A stretch of 9,344 bases of DNA, from NCBI GenBank assembly GCA_025935475.1, contig JAICVE010000088.1:1-9344 (forward strand). The letters run 5' to 3'. A model generated the notes under the pieces. That model was given only the letters and a program-made list of their open reading frames with translations. It did not search any database and had not been told where the DNA came from. The DNA comes from Nitrospira sp. GTDB lineage: Bacteria; Nitrospirota; Nitrospiria; Nitrospirales; Nitrospiraceae. Positions 1-5,877 of this stretch are shown here, in pieces (the first letter of the stretch is position 1; each line of letters opens with the position of its first letter). The position numbers and the translations under genes are program-made.

Positions 1-352
1 GAAATAATTCGTCAAGGTAACTGTTTTCGAAAAAGTGTTCCTCACATTCCGCAAAGAGTTGCTCGGCAAAGCCTCGCTGATCGCGGTCGCGGCGGATCTG
101 CATCAAAAGGTCGAGAAAATAGACCAGGTCGTTCAGTGCTTCGATCCACCCGACCACCTTCCAATTCGAATAGACCGTCCGATCTAAGCGCTGCGCAAGA
201 AACCGAAAATAGTCCACTGGAAGGTCGAACTGATCCGCCAGATCCCCATAGTGACGCGCGATCTCCCGGCAGAGCCCAAGCAGAAGACTGCGCATCGATT
301 GACGGAATTCGATCTGCAAGCGGCCGAGCCTCGCCGTATTGAGTAACGACAT
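1..352 (-). CDS. Hypothetical protein, 3' end outside window
   Basis: A minus-strand reading frame opens at an ATG (350-352) and stays open for 117 codons to the left edge, so the C-terminus is missing. A good ribosome binding site (GAGGAAG, a few bases before the ATG) supports this start. The product begins MSLLNTARLGRLQIEFRQ and is rich in aromatic, leucine and charged residues. It contains the stretches DLPVDYFRFLAQRLDR and NDLVYFLDLLMQIRRD, and looks like a soluble all-helical protein. There is no signal peptide or catalytic motif in the visible part. It lies 77 bases downstream of the lipoprotein gene at 430-1083 on the same strand and is probably cotranscribed with it. I do not recognise the family. 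Open frame, ribosome binding site and helical pattern are seen; function is unknown. Confidence 0.7.
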   Translation of the reverse strand, partial: MSLLNTARLGRLQIEFRQSMRSLLLGLCREIARHYGDLADQFDLPVDYFRFLAQRLDRTVYSNWKVVGWIEALNDLVYFLDLLMQIRRDRDQRGFAEQLFAECEEHFFENSYLDELF

Positions 353-405
353 GGTCTTCCTCGATGAATGGAACGGCGACTCTACCGGAGGCGCGGCGAT
401 GGCCG

Positions 406-433
406 CAAGGAGAGGCTAGCAAGGAGAGGCTAG
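406..433. repeat. 14-bp tandem duplication at a gene end
   Basis: The unit CAAGGAGAGGCTAG occurs twice without a gap (406-419 and 420-433). The right-hand copy contains the TAG stop codon (430-432) of the minus-strand lipoprotein gene, so the left copy lies just after the stop. This looks like a small slippage duplication. The unit is not a multiple of three, but the left copy is outside the coding region and does not alter the protein. Confidence 0.85.
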
Positions 434-1083
434 AAGGATTTTGAGGGAAGATAGCCAGCATCGTCGAGACGGAGTTCGCGGACATGGTCCATAAAGTGGC
501 GTGTGAATGACCGTTGGACCGAATCTTCAAGCGGCGGCTTTGCTCCTGTCACGATGAGAAAGGGTAGTTCATCCTTCCACAACAACTGCCCATCACTGTC
601 GATCATGTAGAGAAACAGACGCCGCTGTTCATCGGTTTTCCAACCCCACTCGCTTGACGCTAACGGCGTAGCGCCGACGACATATCCATACAGAACCGCA
701 TCCACGGCAAGGTCACGTGACAGCTCGCGCGCCCACACTGCCCGCTCCCGACCTGGTGGGGCAACCCTCAACGGATGCGGTCGGCCAGTGGGCGTCACGA
801 CTCGCAAGGCGGTTTCCCTTGTCAGGAGCTTGGTCAACCTTGCACCCATCGCGTCATCACCGTCGACGGGCATCAGTGCGATACTGGTCAATGCTGAACT
901 TGCTGTGACGGCCGCCGACTGTTCCGTCGAGACCCATGATTCCTCGAAGGCCTGAAACTTGACATCGCTGGCTCTCATGGAGTCTGAACCGACCGCAGCG
1001 ATCCACGCGCCGGCGAGACAACCTTGCTGTAGGAAAGTCACCGACAGGATCAGCACCCCAAGAGCAGTACCTAACTGGTTCAT
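430..1083 (-). CDS. Uncharacterised envelope lipoprotein
   Basis: 217-residue protein. From the ATG at 1081-1083 it begins with a short N-terminus and a hydrophobic stretch (GTALGVLILSVTFL), ending at a cysteine in the context LQQGC (Cys21). This is a signal peptide with an imperfect type II lipobox, because Gln replaces the usual small residue at -2 and -3. The frame is open 30 codons further upstream, but that extension is polar and would bury the signal peptide, so the internal ATG is preferred. Its ribosome binding site is weak (TGGGGAC), and a preceding micro-ORF ends in an ATGA overlap, so translation may be coupled. The mature part has an ALMPVDGDD strand, a VDAVLYGYVVG segment and an LLWKDELPF segment. 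This resembles small lipoproteins with a CsgG/LpoB-like or DUF799-like fold, in which such strands repeat. That assignment is a guess from pattern. Likely anchored in the outer or inner membrane, facing the periplasm. Confidence 0.75.
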   Translation of the reverse strand: MNQLGTALGVLILSVTFLQQGCLAGAWIAAVGSDSMRASDVKFQAFEESWVSTEQSAAVTASSALTSIALMPVDGDDAMGARLTKLLTRETALRVVTPTGRPHPLRVAPPGRERAVWARELSRDLAVDAVLYGYVVGATPLASSEWGWKTDEQRRLFLYMIDSDGQLLWKDELPFLIVTGAKPPLEDSVQRSFTRHFMDHVRELRLDDAGYLPSKSF

Positions 1084-1163
1084 GTCCCCAGTGCTCGCAA
1101 AAGGAATGCCTTTGGCCGTTGAGACAATGATGTGCCTACCTCTTGATTTTTCCAGTAGTTCAT
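1080..1163 (-). CDS. Candidate 27-residue leader/micro-ORF
   Basis: ATG at 1161-1163, stop TGA at 1080-1082. The encoded peptide starts MNYWKNQEVGTSLSQRPK and is short, polar and basic. Its stop overlaps the lipoprotein start as ATGA, and its own start overlaps the stop of another micro-ORF (1160-1264) in the same way. A GGAG lies about 10 bases before the start. It could be a leader that couples translation into the lipoprotein, or chance. No family is recognised. Confidence 0.25.
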   Translation of the reverse strand: MNYWKNQEVGTSLSQRPKAFLLRALGT

Positions 1164-1264
1164 GAGCGCGCATCTCCGGCTCGGGGCAACATCACCCACA
1201 CAATGTACGCAAAAAGAGGCAGCATGTACGGGACGGTCGGGAGGAAAGGCTGCCGCGTGGACAT
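1160..1264 (-). CDS. Candidate 34-residue hydrophobic micro-protein
   Basis: ATG at 1262-1264, stop TGA at 1160-1162. The product begins MSTRQPFLPTVPYMLPLF and continues through AYIVWVML into a charged tail, so it could form one short membrane segment (about residues 12-27). Codon third positions are mostly G or C, as in the neighbouring genes. The ribosome binding site is weak (GAG six bases upstream). It ends in an ATGA overlap with the next micro-ORF, which in turn overlaps the lipoprotein gene. This geometry fits an operon, but the size leaves real doubt. Confidence 0.3.
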   Translation of the reverse strand: MSTRQPFLPTVPYMLPLFAYIVWVMLPRAGDARS

Positions 1265-1347
1265 TCTGTCTCGAGGATAAGCGGTATCGAATAGCATGGA
1301 TGAAAGAAAAACAGCCATGTTGCATGTCGGCGCGTGTTTTGCACTTT

Positions 1348-1365
1348 CCTGGCGCTAACCAGGAG
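1348..1365 (+). promoter_or_regulatory. Hairpin overlapping the yihY-like gene ribosome binding site
   Basis: The ribosome binding site AGGAG (1361-1365) sits 8 bases before the ATG at 1374. A perfect 5-bp inverted repeat, CCTGG (1348-1352) and CCAGG (1359-1363) around a 6-base loop, includes three bases of that site. In RNA it could partly hide the site. I found no convincing sigma-70 promoter in 1265-1347. Confidence 0.35.
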
Positions 1366-1373
1366 TTACAAAG

Positions 1374-2336
1374 ATGGACAACCGCTGGCCTGCTGCATTC
1401 AAGCCGCGAACATTGTGGCACCTGATTAAGGAAGCCGGTTCCGATTGGATCCACGACCGCGCGCCCCGCTTGGGTGCAGCCCTCGCCTATTACACTGTCT
1501 TCTCCTTGGTGCCCTTCCTTGTCGTCGTCATCTCGGTGATCGGACTCGTGTTCGGACAGGAAGCGGCACAATCAGCCATCCTTTCACAGATTGCCGAACT
1601 GGTGGGACACCAGACTGCGGCGGCCATCAAGGATATGATTCAACGGGCCGATCAGCCTTCGACAGGACTCTTTGCCACCGGCCTGGCGGTCGCCACGCTG
1701 CTCCTAGGCGCGTCCGGAGTCTTTGGACAACTCCAGGATGCGCTTAATACGGTCTGGGGCGTCGAGCCAAAAGAGGGACGGGGCGTGTGGGGCTTCATTA
1801 AAGACCGATTCCTTTCATTTGTCGCTGTGCTGGGCACCGGCTTTTTGCTTTTGGTGTCATTGATTCTCAGCAGCGCGTTGGCCGCATTCGGAAAATGGTT
1901 CGGTGAACTGCTTCCGCTCCCGGAAGGCGTGCTGGAGCTCATGAACTTCGCCTTGTCATTCGTCATCATAACTGGCCTTTTCGCGTTGATCTTCAAAGTT
2001 CTTCCCGATGCAAAGGTGGCCTGGAGGGATGTCTGGGTGGGTGCGGGGCTTACCGCGGCGTTGTTTACCATCGGGAAATTCGCCCTGGGTCTCTATTTGG
2101 GAAAAAGCAACGTGGCCTCCGCATACGGTGCAGCAGGGTCCTTGGTGCTCGTGTTGCTGTGGGTCTACTATTCGGCGCAGATCCTCCTCTATGGTGCCGA
2201 GTTCACCCAGGTGTATGCGAACCGTGTTGGCGAACGGATTGTCCCGGCTCCCGACGCGCGAGTGATCGATCCTCACAAAGCGGATGACGACCGGTCTGAC
2301 CAAAAATCTTCCCGCCCTCCAGGCCGTGCCGCCTAG
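1374..2336 (+). CDS. YihY/BrkB-family inner-membrane protein
   Basis: 320-residue integral membrane protein. About six hydrophobic helices are visible, near residues 40-60, 97-120, 145-168, 190-210, 221-243 and 250-275. Family hallmarks are the first-helix motif AALAYYTVFSLVPFL (about 36-50) and the last-helix motif YGAAGSLVLVLLWVYYSAQ followed by LLYGAEFTQVYA (251-282). The C-terminus (about 290-320) is a charged, disordered tail. The family was once misnamed ribonuclease BN; that activity belongs to another protein, and the role of YihY/BrkB proteins remains poorly defined (a transport role has been suggested). The length is typical. The start has a good ribosome binding site (AGGAG, 8-base spacing). 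The acetyltransferase gene follows 11 bases after the stop, so the two are probably cotranscribed. Confidence 0.93.
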   Translation: MDNRWPAAFKPRTLWHLIKEAGSDWIHDRAPRLGAALAYYTVFSLVPFLVVVISVIGLVFGQEAAQSAILSQIAELVGHQTAAAIKDMIQRADQPSTGLFATGLAVATLLLGASGVFGQLQDALNTVWGVEPKEGRGVWGFIKDRFLSFVAVLGTGFLLLVSLILSSALAAFGKWFGELLPLPEGVLELMNFALSFVIITGLFALIFKVLPDAKVAWRDVWVGAGLTAALFTIGKFALGLYLGKSNVASAYGAAGSLVLVLLWVYYSAQILLYGAEFTQVYANRVGERIVPAPDARVIDPHKADDDRSDQKSSRPPGRAA

Positions 2337-2347
2337 CTGGTCCAAGA

Positions 2348-3019
2348 ATGATCCATCCAGCAGGCATGACCACTCCGGACGCCTCTTCGTTCCTGGATGC
2401 CAAGTCTCCCTTGCTTCCACGTCTGCTGCAAGCGGCAAAAAACCGGATTTGGTATTGCCGCGAATTGCGCGTCTACCGGTACCCGCTCGACCACACGCCG
2501 CCGCTGCCGCTCCCCACCATCTTTCGACGGAACTGTCTCGACGATCTCAAACACTATGAACGCTCGTCAAAAGAACAACAGCCGCCCGACGCCTATCGGA
2601 CGATGGCAGTAGAGCGAAGGGCACAAGGCTTTCATCTGTATACCTTCGTCGAAGGCGCCCGGCTCCTGCATTACGGCTGGCTGATCGAACGCCAAGCGCG
2701 AGGTGAAGACGGATGGGTAGACCAGGTCTACTTTCCTCCTCCGGACACCGCGGTCCTCTTTGATCACTTTACGCATCCTCTGGCGAGAGGCCGAGGACTG
2801 TACTTTCAAGCCATGTGCCGGCTTTTGCACGACGCATGGGAGGTCGCACACGCCCGCCAGGCCTATGTCACCGTCTTCGGCTCCAATGGCCCCTCGCGGC
2901 ATGTGATCGAAAAAGTGGGATTCCAGCACGAAGGCAGCATGTTCAAGGAGCGACGGATGGTCTGGTCAAGACGCTATGCTGTCAGCGCAGGTGGCGCGTT
3001 CCGGACCGCATTGCTCTGA
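2348..3019 (+). CDS. GNAT-type N-acetyltransferase
   Basis: 223-residue soluble protein. The C-terminal half carries GNAT-fold landmarks: a central strand with VDQVYFPPPDTAVLFDHFTH, an RGRGLYFQAMCRLLHDA segment (147-163) matching the acetyl-CoA pyrophosphate-binding loop and helix, a strand AYVTVFGSNG, and the motif SNGPSRHVIEKVGF (179-192), typical of motif B. The N-terminal 100 residues (aromatic and arginine-rich, with RIWYCRELRVYRYPL) are not a standard GNAT part and may confer substrate specificity. The acceptor cannot be predicted. The start is uncertain: ATG at 2348 and ATG at 2366 both have weak ribosome binding sites, and proximity to the upstream gene allows coupled translation. Probably in one operon with the YihY-like gene. 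Confidence 0.82.
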   Translation: MIHPAGMTTPDASSFLDAKSPLLPRLLQAAKNRIWYCRELRVYRYPLDHTPPLPLPTIFRRNCLDDLKHYERSSKEQQPPDAYRTMAVERRAQGFHLYTFVEGARLLHYGWLIERQARGEDGWVDQVYFPPPDTAVLFDHFTHPLARGRGLYFQAMCRLLHDAWEVAHARQAYVTVFGSNGPSRHVIEKVGFQHEGSMFKERRMVWSRRYAVSAGGAFRTALL

Positions 3020-3058
3020 GAGGCTGCATTCCCCACCCACCTCATTGTACGTGCGTCG

Positions 3059-3071
3059 AGCGCGAGGCGCT
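3059..3071. other. Short hairpin between convergent genes
   Basis: AGCGC and GCGCT form a perfect 5-bp stem around a 3-base loop in the 56-base gap between the converging GNAT and small basic genes. There is no T-run on either side, so it is at best a weak terminator or pausing site. Confidence 0.2.
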
Positions 3072-3075
3072 GATC

Positions 3076-3300
3076 TTAACGACGCGTCCGCTCTCGAGAT
3101 GGGCCACTAGAACCAGCCTCTGCGCTGTTCGGCAATCGCTTGACGGACAACAAGAGCTGTGCCCGCCGGATCGCATCCAGTAAGACTTGACGCTCTGCTT
3201 CAAGTCGCTTCAGCCTGGGCGAGTGGTTCACAAAACGCTCTGCCGCGTCCGTCACACGGTTGAGCACCTCCCACGAGTCTTCCGACGACCGTCGTTTCAT
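3076..3300 (-). CDS. Small basic hypothetical protein
   Basis: 74-residue frame starting at the ATG 3298-3300, with a strong ribosome binding site (GGAGG, 7-base spacing). An upstream in-frame ATG would add 8 residues but would place this site inside the gene, so it is rejected. The sequence begins MKRRSSEDSWEVLNRVTDA and contains RLKRLEAERQVLLDAIRRAQ, an amphipathic, possibly coiled-coil helix. The tail is Ser/Arg-rich and probably disordered. There is no signal peptide, cysteine or known motif. It is transcribed towards the GNAT gene with a 56-base gap, and divergently from the repeat lipoprotein. Family not recognised; the ribosome binding site is the main reason to believe it. Confidence 0.6.
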   Translation of the reverse strand: MKRRSSEDSWEVLNRVTDAAERFVNHSPRLKRLEAERQVLLDAIRRAQLLLSVKRLPNSAEAGSSGPSRERTRR

Positions 3301-3407
3301 CTTCGTTCCTCCTTCACCCAGCATAGGCGCTGCAGAGACGGGCTACGACCAAGGATATTCCATAGTTTCGTTCCAAGAAGCACAAAGCCGAAATTCGAGG
3401 GATATGC

Positions 3408-3437
3408 CTAGTGGTCTGTAAGGAGGCGGAGCACTAG
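3408..3437. repeat. Inverted repeat around a stray ribosome binding site
   Basis: CTAGTG (3408-3413) and CACTAG (3432-3437) form a 6-bp inverted repeat with an 18-base spacer. The spacer contains AAGGAGG (3420-3426), a complete ribosome binding site. An ATG follows at 3441 but the frame closes after five codons (MKTVE). It lies in the 242-base divergent gap (3301-3542), where I saw no convincing sigma-70 promoter. It might be an operator, an RNA hairpin, or the remnant of a gene start. Confidence 0.35.
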
Positions 3438-3530
3438 TCTATGAAGACTGTGGAGTAGCGCCTGTCGGCAGGGATTGTAGGGGGCAGCCCGTCATGCCCG
3501 ACGAAGGCAGAAGCAGCGATATCCATCTCT

Positions 3531-3545
3531 AAGGAGGTTTCCATG
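3531..3545 (+). promoter_or_regulatory. Strong ribosome binding site for the repeat lipoprotein
   Basis: AAGGAGGT (3531-3538) is fully complementary to the usual 16S rRNA tail and lies four bases before the ATG at 3543. It decides the start at 3543 rather than the in-frame ATG six codons later, which would also keep the signal peptide intact. It suggests high expression. Confidence 0.75.
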
Positions 3546-4823
3546 ATACACGCGCACTGTATGAAGACCGTGATGGGCGGTCTCTCTCTTGTTCTTGTCT
3601 TGTCGGCCTGTTCTTCCGGATCCAAGTCGAAGACCACGAGCGCTCCTCCCTCGGGGGACATGTCGCGGTCGGACGACATGAGGCGGGGGGCCACACCTAC
3701 TATTTCACCGCCCAGCGATCTGCCGCGAAGCGACGTCGTCAGCGATCGTGGCACCACCCCACGCAAAACGCATGATTCGACCAACCGAGCAGGGCTCTCG
3801 GATCGTTCGCCGGAAATCGCGGCAGCCTGCCCGTCGAAAGTCGACGCTGACGGTAAGGTCGTATTCGATGAGCCCACCTGTCCGGATCGCTATCGCCGCC
3901 AGGCGGGAACCACCGCAGCAGGCGGTGCTGCAGGACTGGCGGCAGCCTGTTCTTCCAAATCCGATGCCAATGGCAAGGTCATTTACGATGATCCGGCTTG
4001 TCCGGATCGCTATCGCAGCCAGGTGGGTACCACCTCGGAAAAAGAACGTGCGGGACTGGCGGCGGCCTGTTCTTCCAAATCCGATGCCAATGGCAAGGTC
4101 ATTTACGATGATCCGGCTTGTCCGGATCGCTATCGCCAACAGAACGCCAGCATGAATGCCATCCGTGAGGCCCGTGTCCGACTCTCGCGGGCAGCCGGCA
4201 TCAAGACGTGGGATTCCCAACCTGGCGATAAGCTGGCGAGGCCTGATCCTGTCGGCGTCGGGGGAGATTGTCCTTCGAAAGTCGATGCCAAAGGCAATGT
4301 GATCTATGCTGACTCAGGCTGCGCACACCGGTACTACTATCAGACAAAGGAAAACGCCTATTACGATCGCTATGCGGATAAAGCAGCTAAACACGCCCGG
4401 GCGGCAGAGATCGCTGCCATCCAGGGTAACGTGCCGGACATGATCCAAAACGCCGAACAGTCATTGGACCATGCGAAGGAGGCGCGGCGCTCCGGCAATA
4501 ATCCTGATCTGGCTGCAGGCATCGCGGCCCTGAGGCAGTCGATCGCACTGGGACAGAGCTACGAAGTGACTCGTTCGACGTCATCCCCAACGAGTACTGC
4601 TACCGCCGCCGCGACGCCGCGCACCTTCAAGGGCGAGTTGTCCCAAAAGAAGGACGTGACGAGAGCCGATGGCGGCGAGTCCTACGTCATACGGGACCGA
4701 GAAAACCAGGAAATGCCCATTACGTTGTCCCCCGAAATGAGCCGTGAAGTACAGGTGGGAGATGTCGTGGAAGCGCAGGTCGATTCCAACGGGCAAGTGA
4801 CATCAATCTCAAAAGCGCGTTAA
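3543..4823 (+). CDS. Composite lipoprotein: DUF4124-like repeats, SmbP-like region
   Basis: 426 residues. Signal peptide with a perfect lipobox, LSAC (Cys23), so a lipoprotein probably facing the periplasm or cell exterior. Residues 24-92 are Ser/Pro/Thr-rich linker. Four repeats follow, each with two cysteines exactly 17 residues apart (96/113, 136/153, 176/193, 243/260) and the pattern K-x-D-A-x-G-K-V-I-Y-D-x-P-x-C-P-D-R-Y-R. This resembles DUF4124, usually a single copy after a signal peptide. The first three are tandem, with a 40-residue period; the fourth is diverged. Residues about 276-340 (YADKAAKHARAAEIAAIQGN, then AEQSLDHAKEARRSGNNPDL) look like the helical repeats of SmbP, a small periplasmic metal-binding protein of nitrifiers, but with fewer histidines. 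Residues 362-426 form a beta-rich domain, possibly OB-like. Cysteine pairing suggests disulfide-locked modules. Function unknown; metal binding or an envelope stress role is inference. Confidence 0.88.
   Translation: MIHAHCMKTVMGGLSLVLVLSACSSGSKSKTTSAPPSGDMSRSDDMRRGATPTISPPSDLPRSDVVSDRGTTPRKTHDSTNRAGLSDRSPEIAAACPSKVDADGKVVFDEPTCPDRYRRQAGTTAAGGAAGLAAACSSKSDANGKVIYDDPACPDRYRSQVGTTSEKERAGLAAACSSKSDANGKVIYDDPACPDRYRQQNASMNAIREARVRLSRAAGIKTWDSQPGDKLARPDPVGVGGDCPSKVDAKGNVIYADSGCAHRYYYQTKENAYYDRYADKAAKHARAAEIAAIQGNVPDMIQNAEQSLDHAKEARRSGNNPDLAAGIAALRQSIALGQSYEVTRSTSSPTSTATAAATPRTFKGELSQKKDVTRADGGESYVIRDRENQEMPITLSPEMSREVQVGDVVEAQVDSNGQVTSISKAR
3821..4136 (+). repeat. Tandem 120-bp coding repeat
   Basis: Three 120-bp units lie head to tail inside the lipoprotein gene, encoding the 40-residue modules. 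Units two and three are identical over 72 bases (3945-4016 and 4065-4136) and nearly so for another dozen upstream. Unit one shares only short blocks, such as TGTCCGGATCGCTATCGC, at the same phase. This points to a recent duplication or gene conversion of the third unit. A fourth, diverged copy is at about 4267-4350. Confidence 0.9.
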
Positions 4824-4834
4824 GCTAGATCAAC

Positions 4835-4869
4835 ACGAGGTGGAACGTGGAAGCACAGTTCCACCTCGT
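4835..4869 (+). terminator. Intrinsic terminator after the repeat lipoprotein
   Basis: ACGAGGTGGAAC (4835-4846) and GTTCCACCTCGT (4858-4869) pair perfectly over 12 bp around an 11-base loop, and are followed by TTTCTC. It begins 11 bases after the lipoprotein stop codon. The converging SPFH gene ends at 4881, so the same stem could stop transcripts from the other side, though the minus strand lacks a T-run there. Confidence 0.88.
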
Positions 4870-4880
4870 TTCTCTCCCAC

Positions 4881-5714
4881 CTATTTGTCAGCACCGATCG
4901 GCGGCAGATTGATGCCGAACCGCTCCAACCCCATGATCACCGTCAGCGCTGACGGTGAGTGTTGGACGATCTCTTTCTGCACTTCGATCCTGCGCAGATC
5001 CACAAACTCGGGAGCCGTGAGACCGAGCGATTCTCGATAGGCCCGGTCGGCAATGCCACGCTGCTTTTCGGCCTTTTCGCGGGCTTCCTCCGCCTTCTGA
5101 AACTCGACCATCGTGATTTTGCGCTGTTCCTGCACTATCGTTTGCGTGGTCTGCTCCACGACACCCTTGGGCGGCAAAATGCTGCCGACCACGACCCGGT
5201 TCAACCGAACCGGGATGCTCTGTTTTTCAATCAATTTGGTTTGCACTTCTCGTGCGATGGCTTCTTGCAATTTGGTTCGCGTGGTCGGATCGGTGGTCAA
5301 TTGAAAGAGCGGATATTTCTGCACCTCTTCGCGCACGAATGTACGAAAAGCTTCCTTCACGTTATTGTGATACCAATTCGGGCCGTAGCGCGCGATTAAT
5401 TCCGGCGAACGACCTTCCACAACATTGGCGATCATGAAGGCGTCAAAGGAGACCGGAGCATTCTCTGCCGAGATAATATCGAAATGTTCCGAGTATTGGA
5501 CCGGCCGGACATCCACATCCACCACATGCGTCGTCGGCGCCAACCATACCCGCCCAGTCTTTGACGGAACCGGATCAACGCCGCCATGCCCGAAGAAGAA
5601 CGGCTGTTCCACGAGGACGCCTTCGTGTCCTGCATCAATTGCCGCACAGCCTGACAGTCCGAGCAGAAAGCCACTAAGCACGAGTCCGAGAATGCCCCCG
5701 ATTGGTTTCCTCAT
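4881..5714 (-). CDS. SPFH/prohibitin-like lipoprotein
   Basis: 277 residues. The start is the ATG at 5712-5714, preceded by GAGGAGGGGG; a TTG start 9 codons upstream is possible but unneeded. A signal peptide ends in the lipobox LSGC (Cys23). The SPFH/Band 7 domain spans about residues 25-190: an early GHEGVLVEQPFFFG strand, then VDVDVRPVQYSEHFDIISA (66-83), FDAFMIANVV, helix NNVKEAFRTFVREEVQKY, and LNRVVVGSILPPKGV (171-185). A charged coiled-coil follows (about 190-230, EFQKAEEAREKAEKQRG), as in the prohibitin/flotillin stalk. SPFH proteins form large membrane-bound rings that organise membrane microdomains or protease complexes. Most have a transmembrane or hairpin anchor; a lipid anchor implies the domain lies outside the cytoplasm. 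It follows the cytochrome gene on the same strand with a 163-base gap and may have its own promoter. Confidence 0.88.
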   Translation of the reverse strand: MRKPIGGILGLVLSGFLLGLSGCAAIDAGHEGVLVEQPFFFGHGGVDPVPSKTGRVWLAPTTHVVDVDVRPVQYSEHFDIISAENAPVSFDAFMIANVVEGRSPELIARYGPNWYHNNVKEAFRTFVREEVQKYPLFQLTTDPTTRTKLQEAIAREVQTKLIEKQSIPVRLNRVVVGSILPPKGVVEQTTQTIVQEQRKITMVEFQKAEEAREKAEKQRGIADRAYRESLGLTAPEFVDLRRIEVQKEIVQHSPSALTVIMGLERFGINLPPIGADK

Positions 5715-5801
5715 AAGCCCCCTCCTCTTCAGGTGTTTCAATCGATGATAGGACGGCGTCGTGAAATGGCTCTGGCCAAGTTCGGATCACTTCGAAGATT
5801 T

Positions 5802-5831
5802 ACCTTACGAAGCGCTCAGGAACAAAGTCAA
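5802..5831 (-). promoter_or_regulatory. Possible promoter of the SPFH gene
   Basis: Read on the minus strand, TTGACT (5826-5831) is followed after 18 bases by TAAGGT (5802-5807). The -35 box is good and the -10 box is poor. It would give a 5' untranslated leader of about 80 bases before the ATG at 5714. Alternatively the gene is read through from the cytochrome gene. Confidence 0.3.
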
Positions 5832-5846
5832 ACCGAGGCGGGTTTG
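5829..5846 (-). terminator. Weak hairpin after the cytochrome gene
   Basis: CAAACC and GGTTTG form a perfect 6-bp stem with a 6-base loop. On the minus strand it is followed by ACTTTGTT. It lies 32 bases after the cytochrome stop codon. The stem is short and the T-run is broken, so termination is likely to be partial. It overlaps the possible -35 box of the SPFH promoter. Confidence 0.3.
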
Positions 5847-5877
5847 GAAGACGAGGAGAGACAAGGGTTGTAGAACG

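Noticed and set aside
42..530. Minus-strand open frame spanning the first two genes
   Set aside because: It overlaps the ends of two better-supported frames on the same strand in another frame and has biased, featureless composition.
3781..4140. Possible CRISPR-like or intergenic repeat array
   Set aside because: The 120-bp repeats are in phase with a coding frame and have no unique spacers of constant length.
3705..4220. Minus-strand open frame with internal repeats opposite the lipoprotein
   Set aside because: Its repeats simply mirror the coding repeats on the plus strand; the plus-strand product has a signal peptide, lipobox and strong ribosome binding site.
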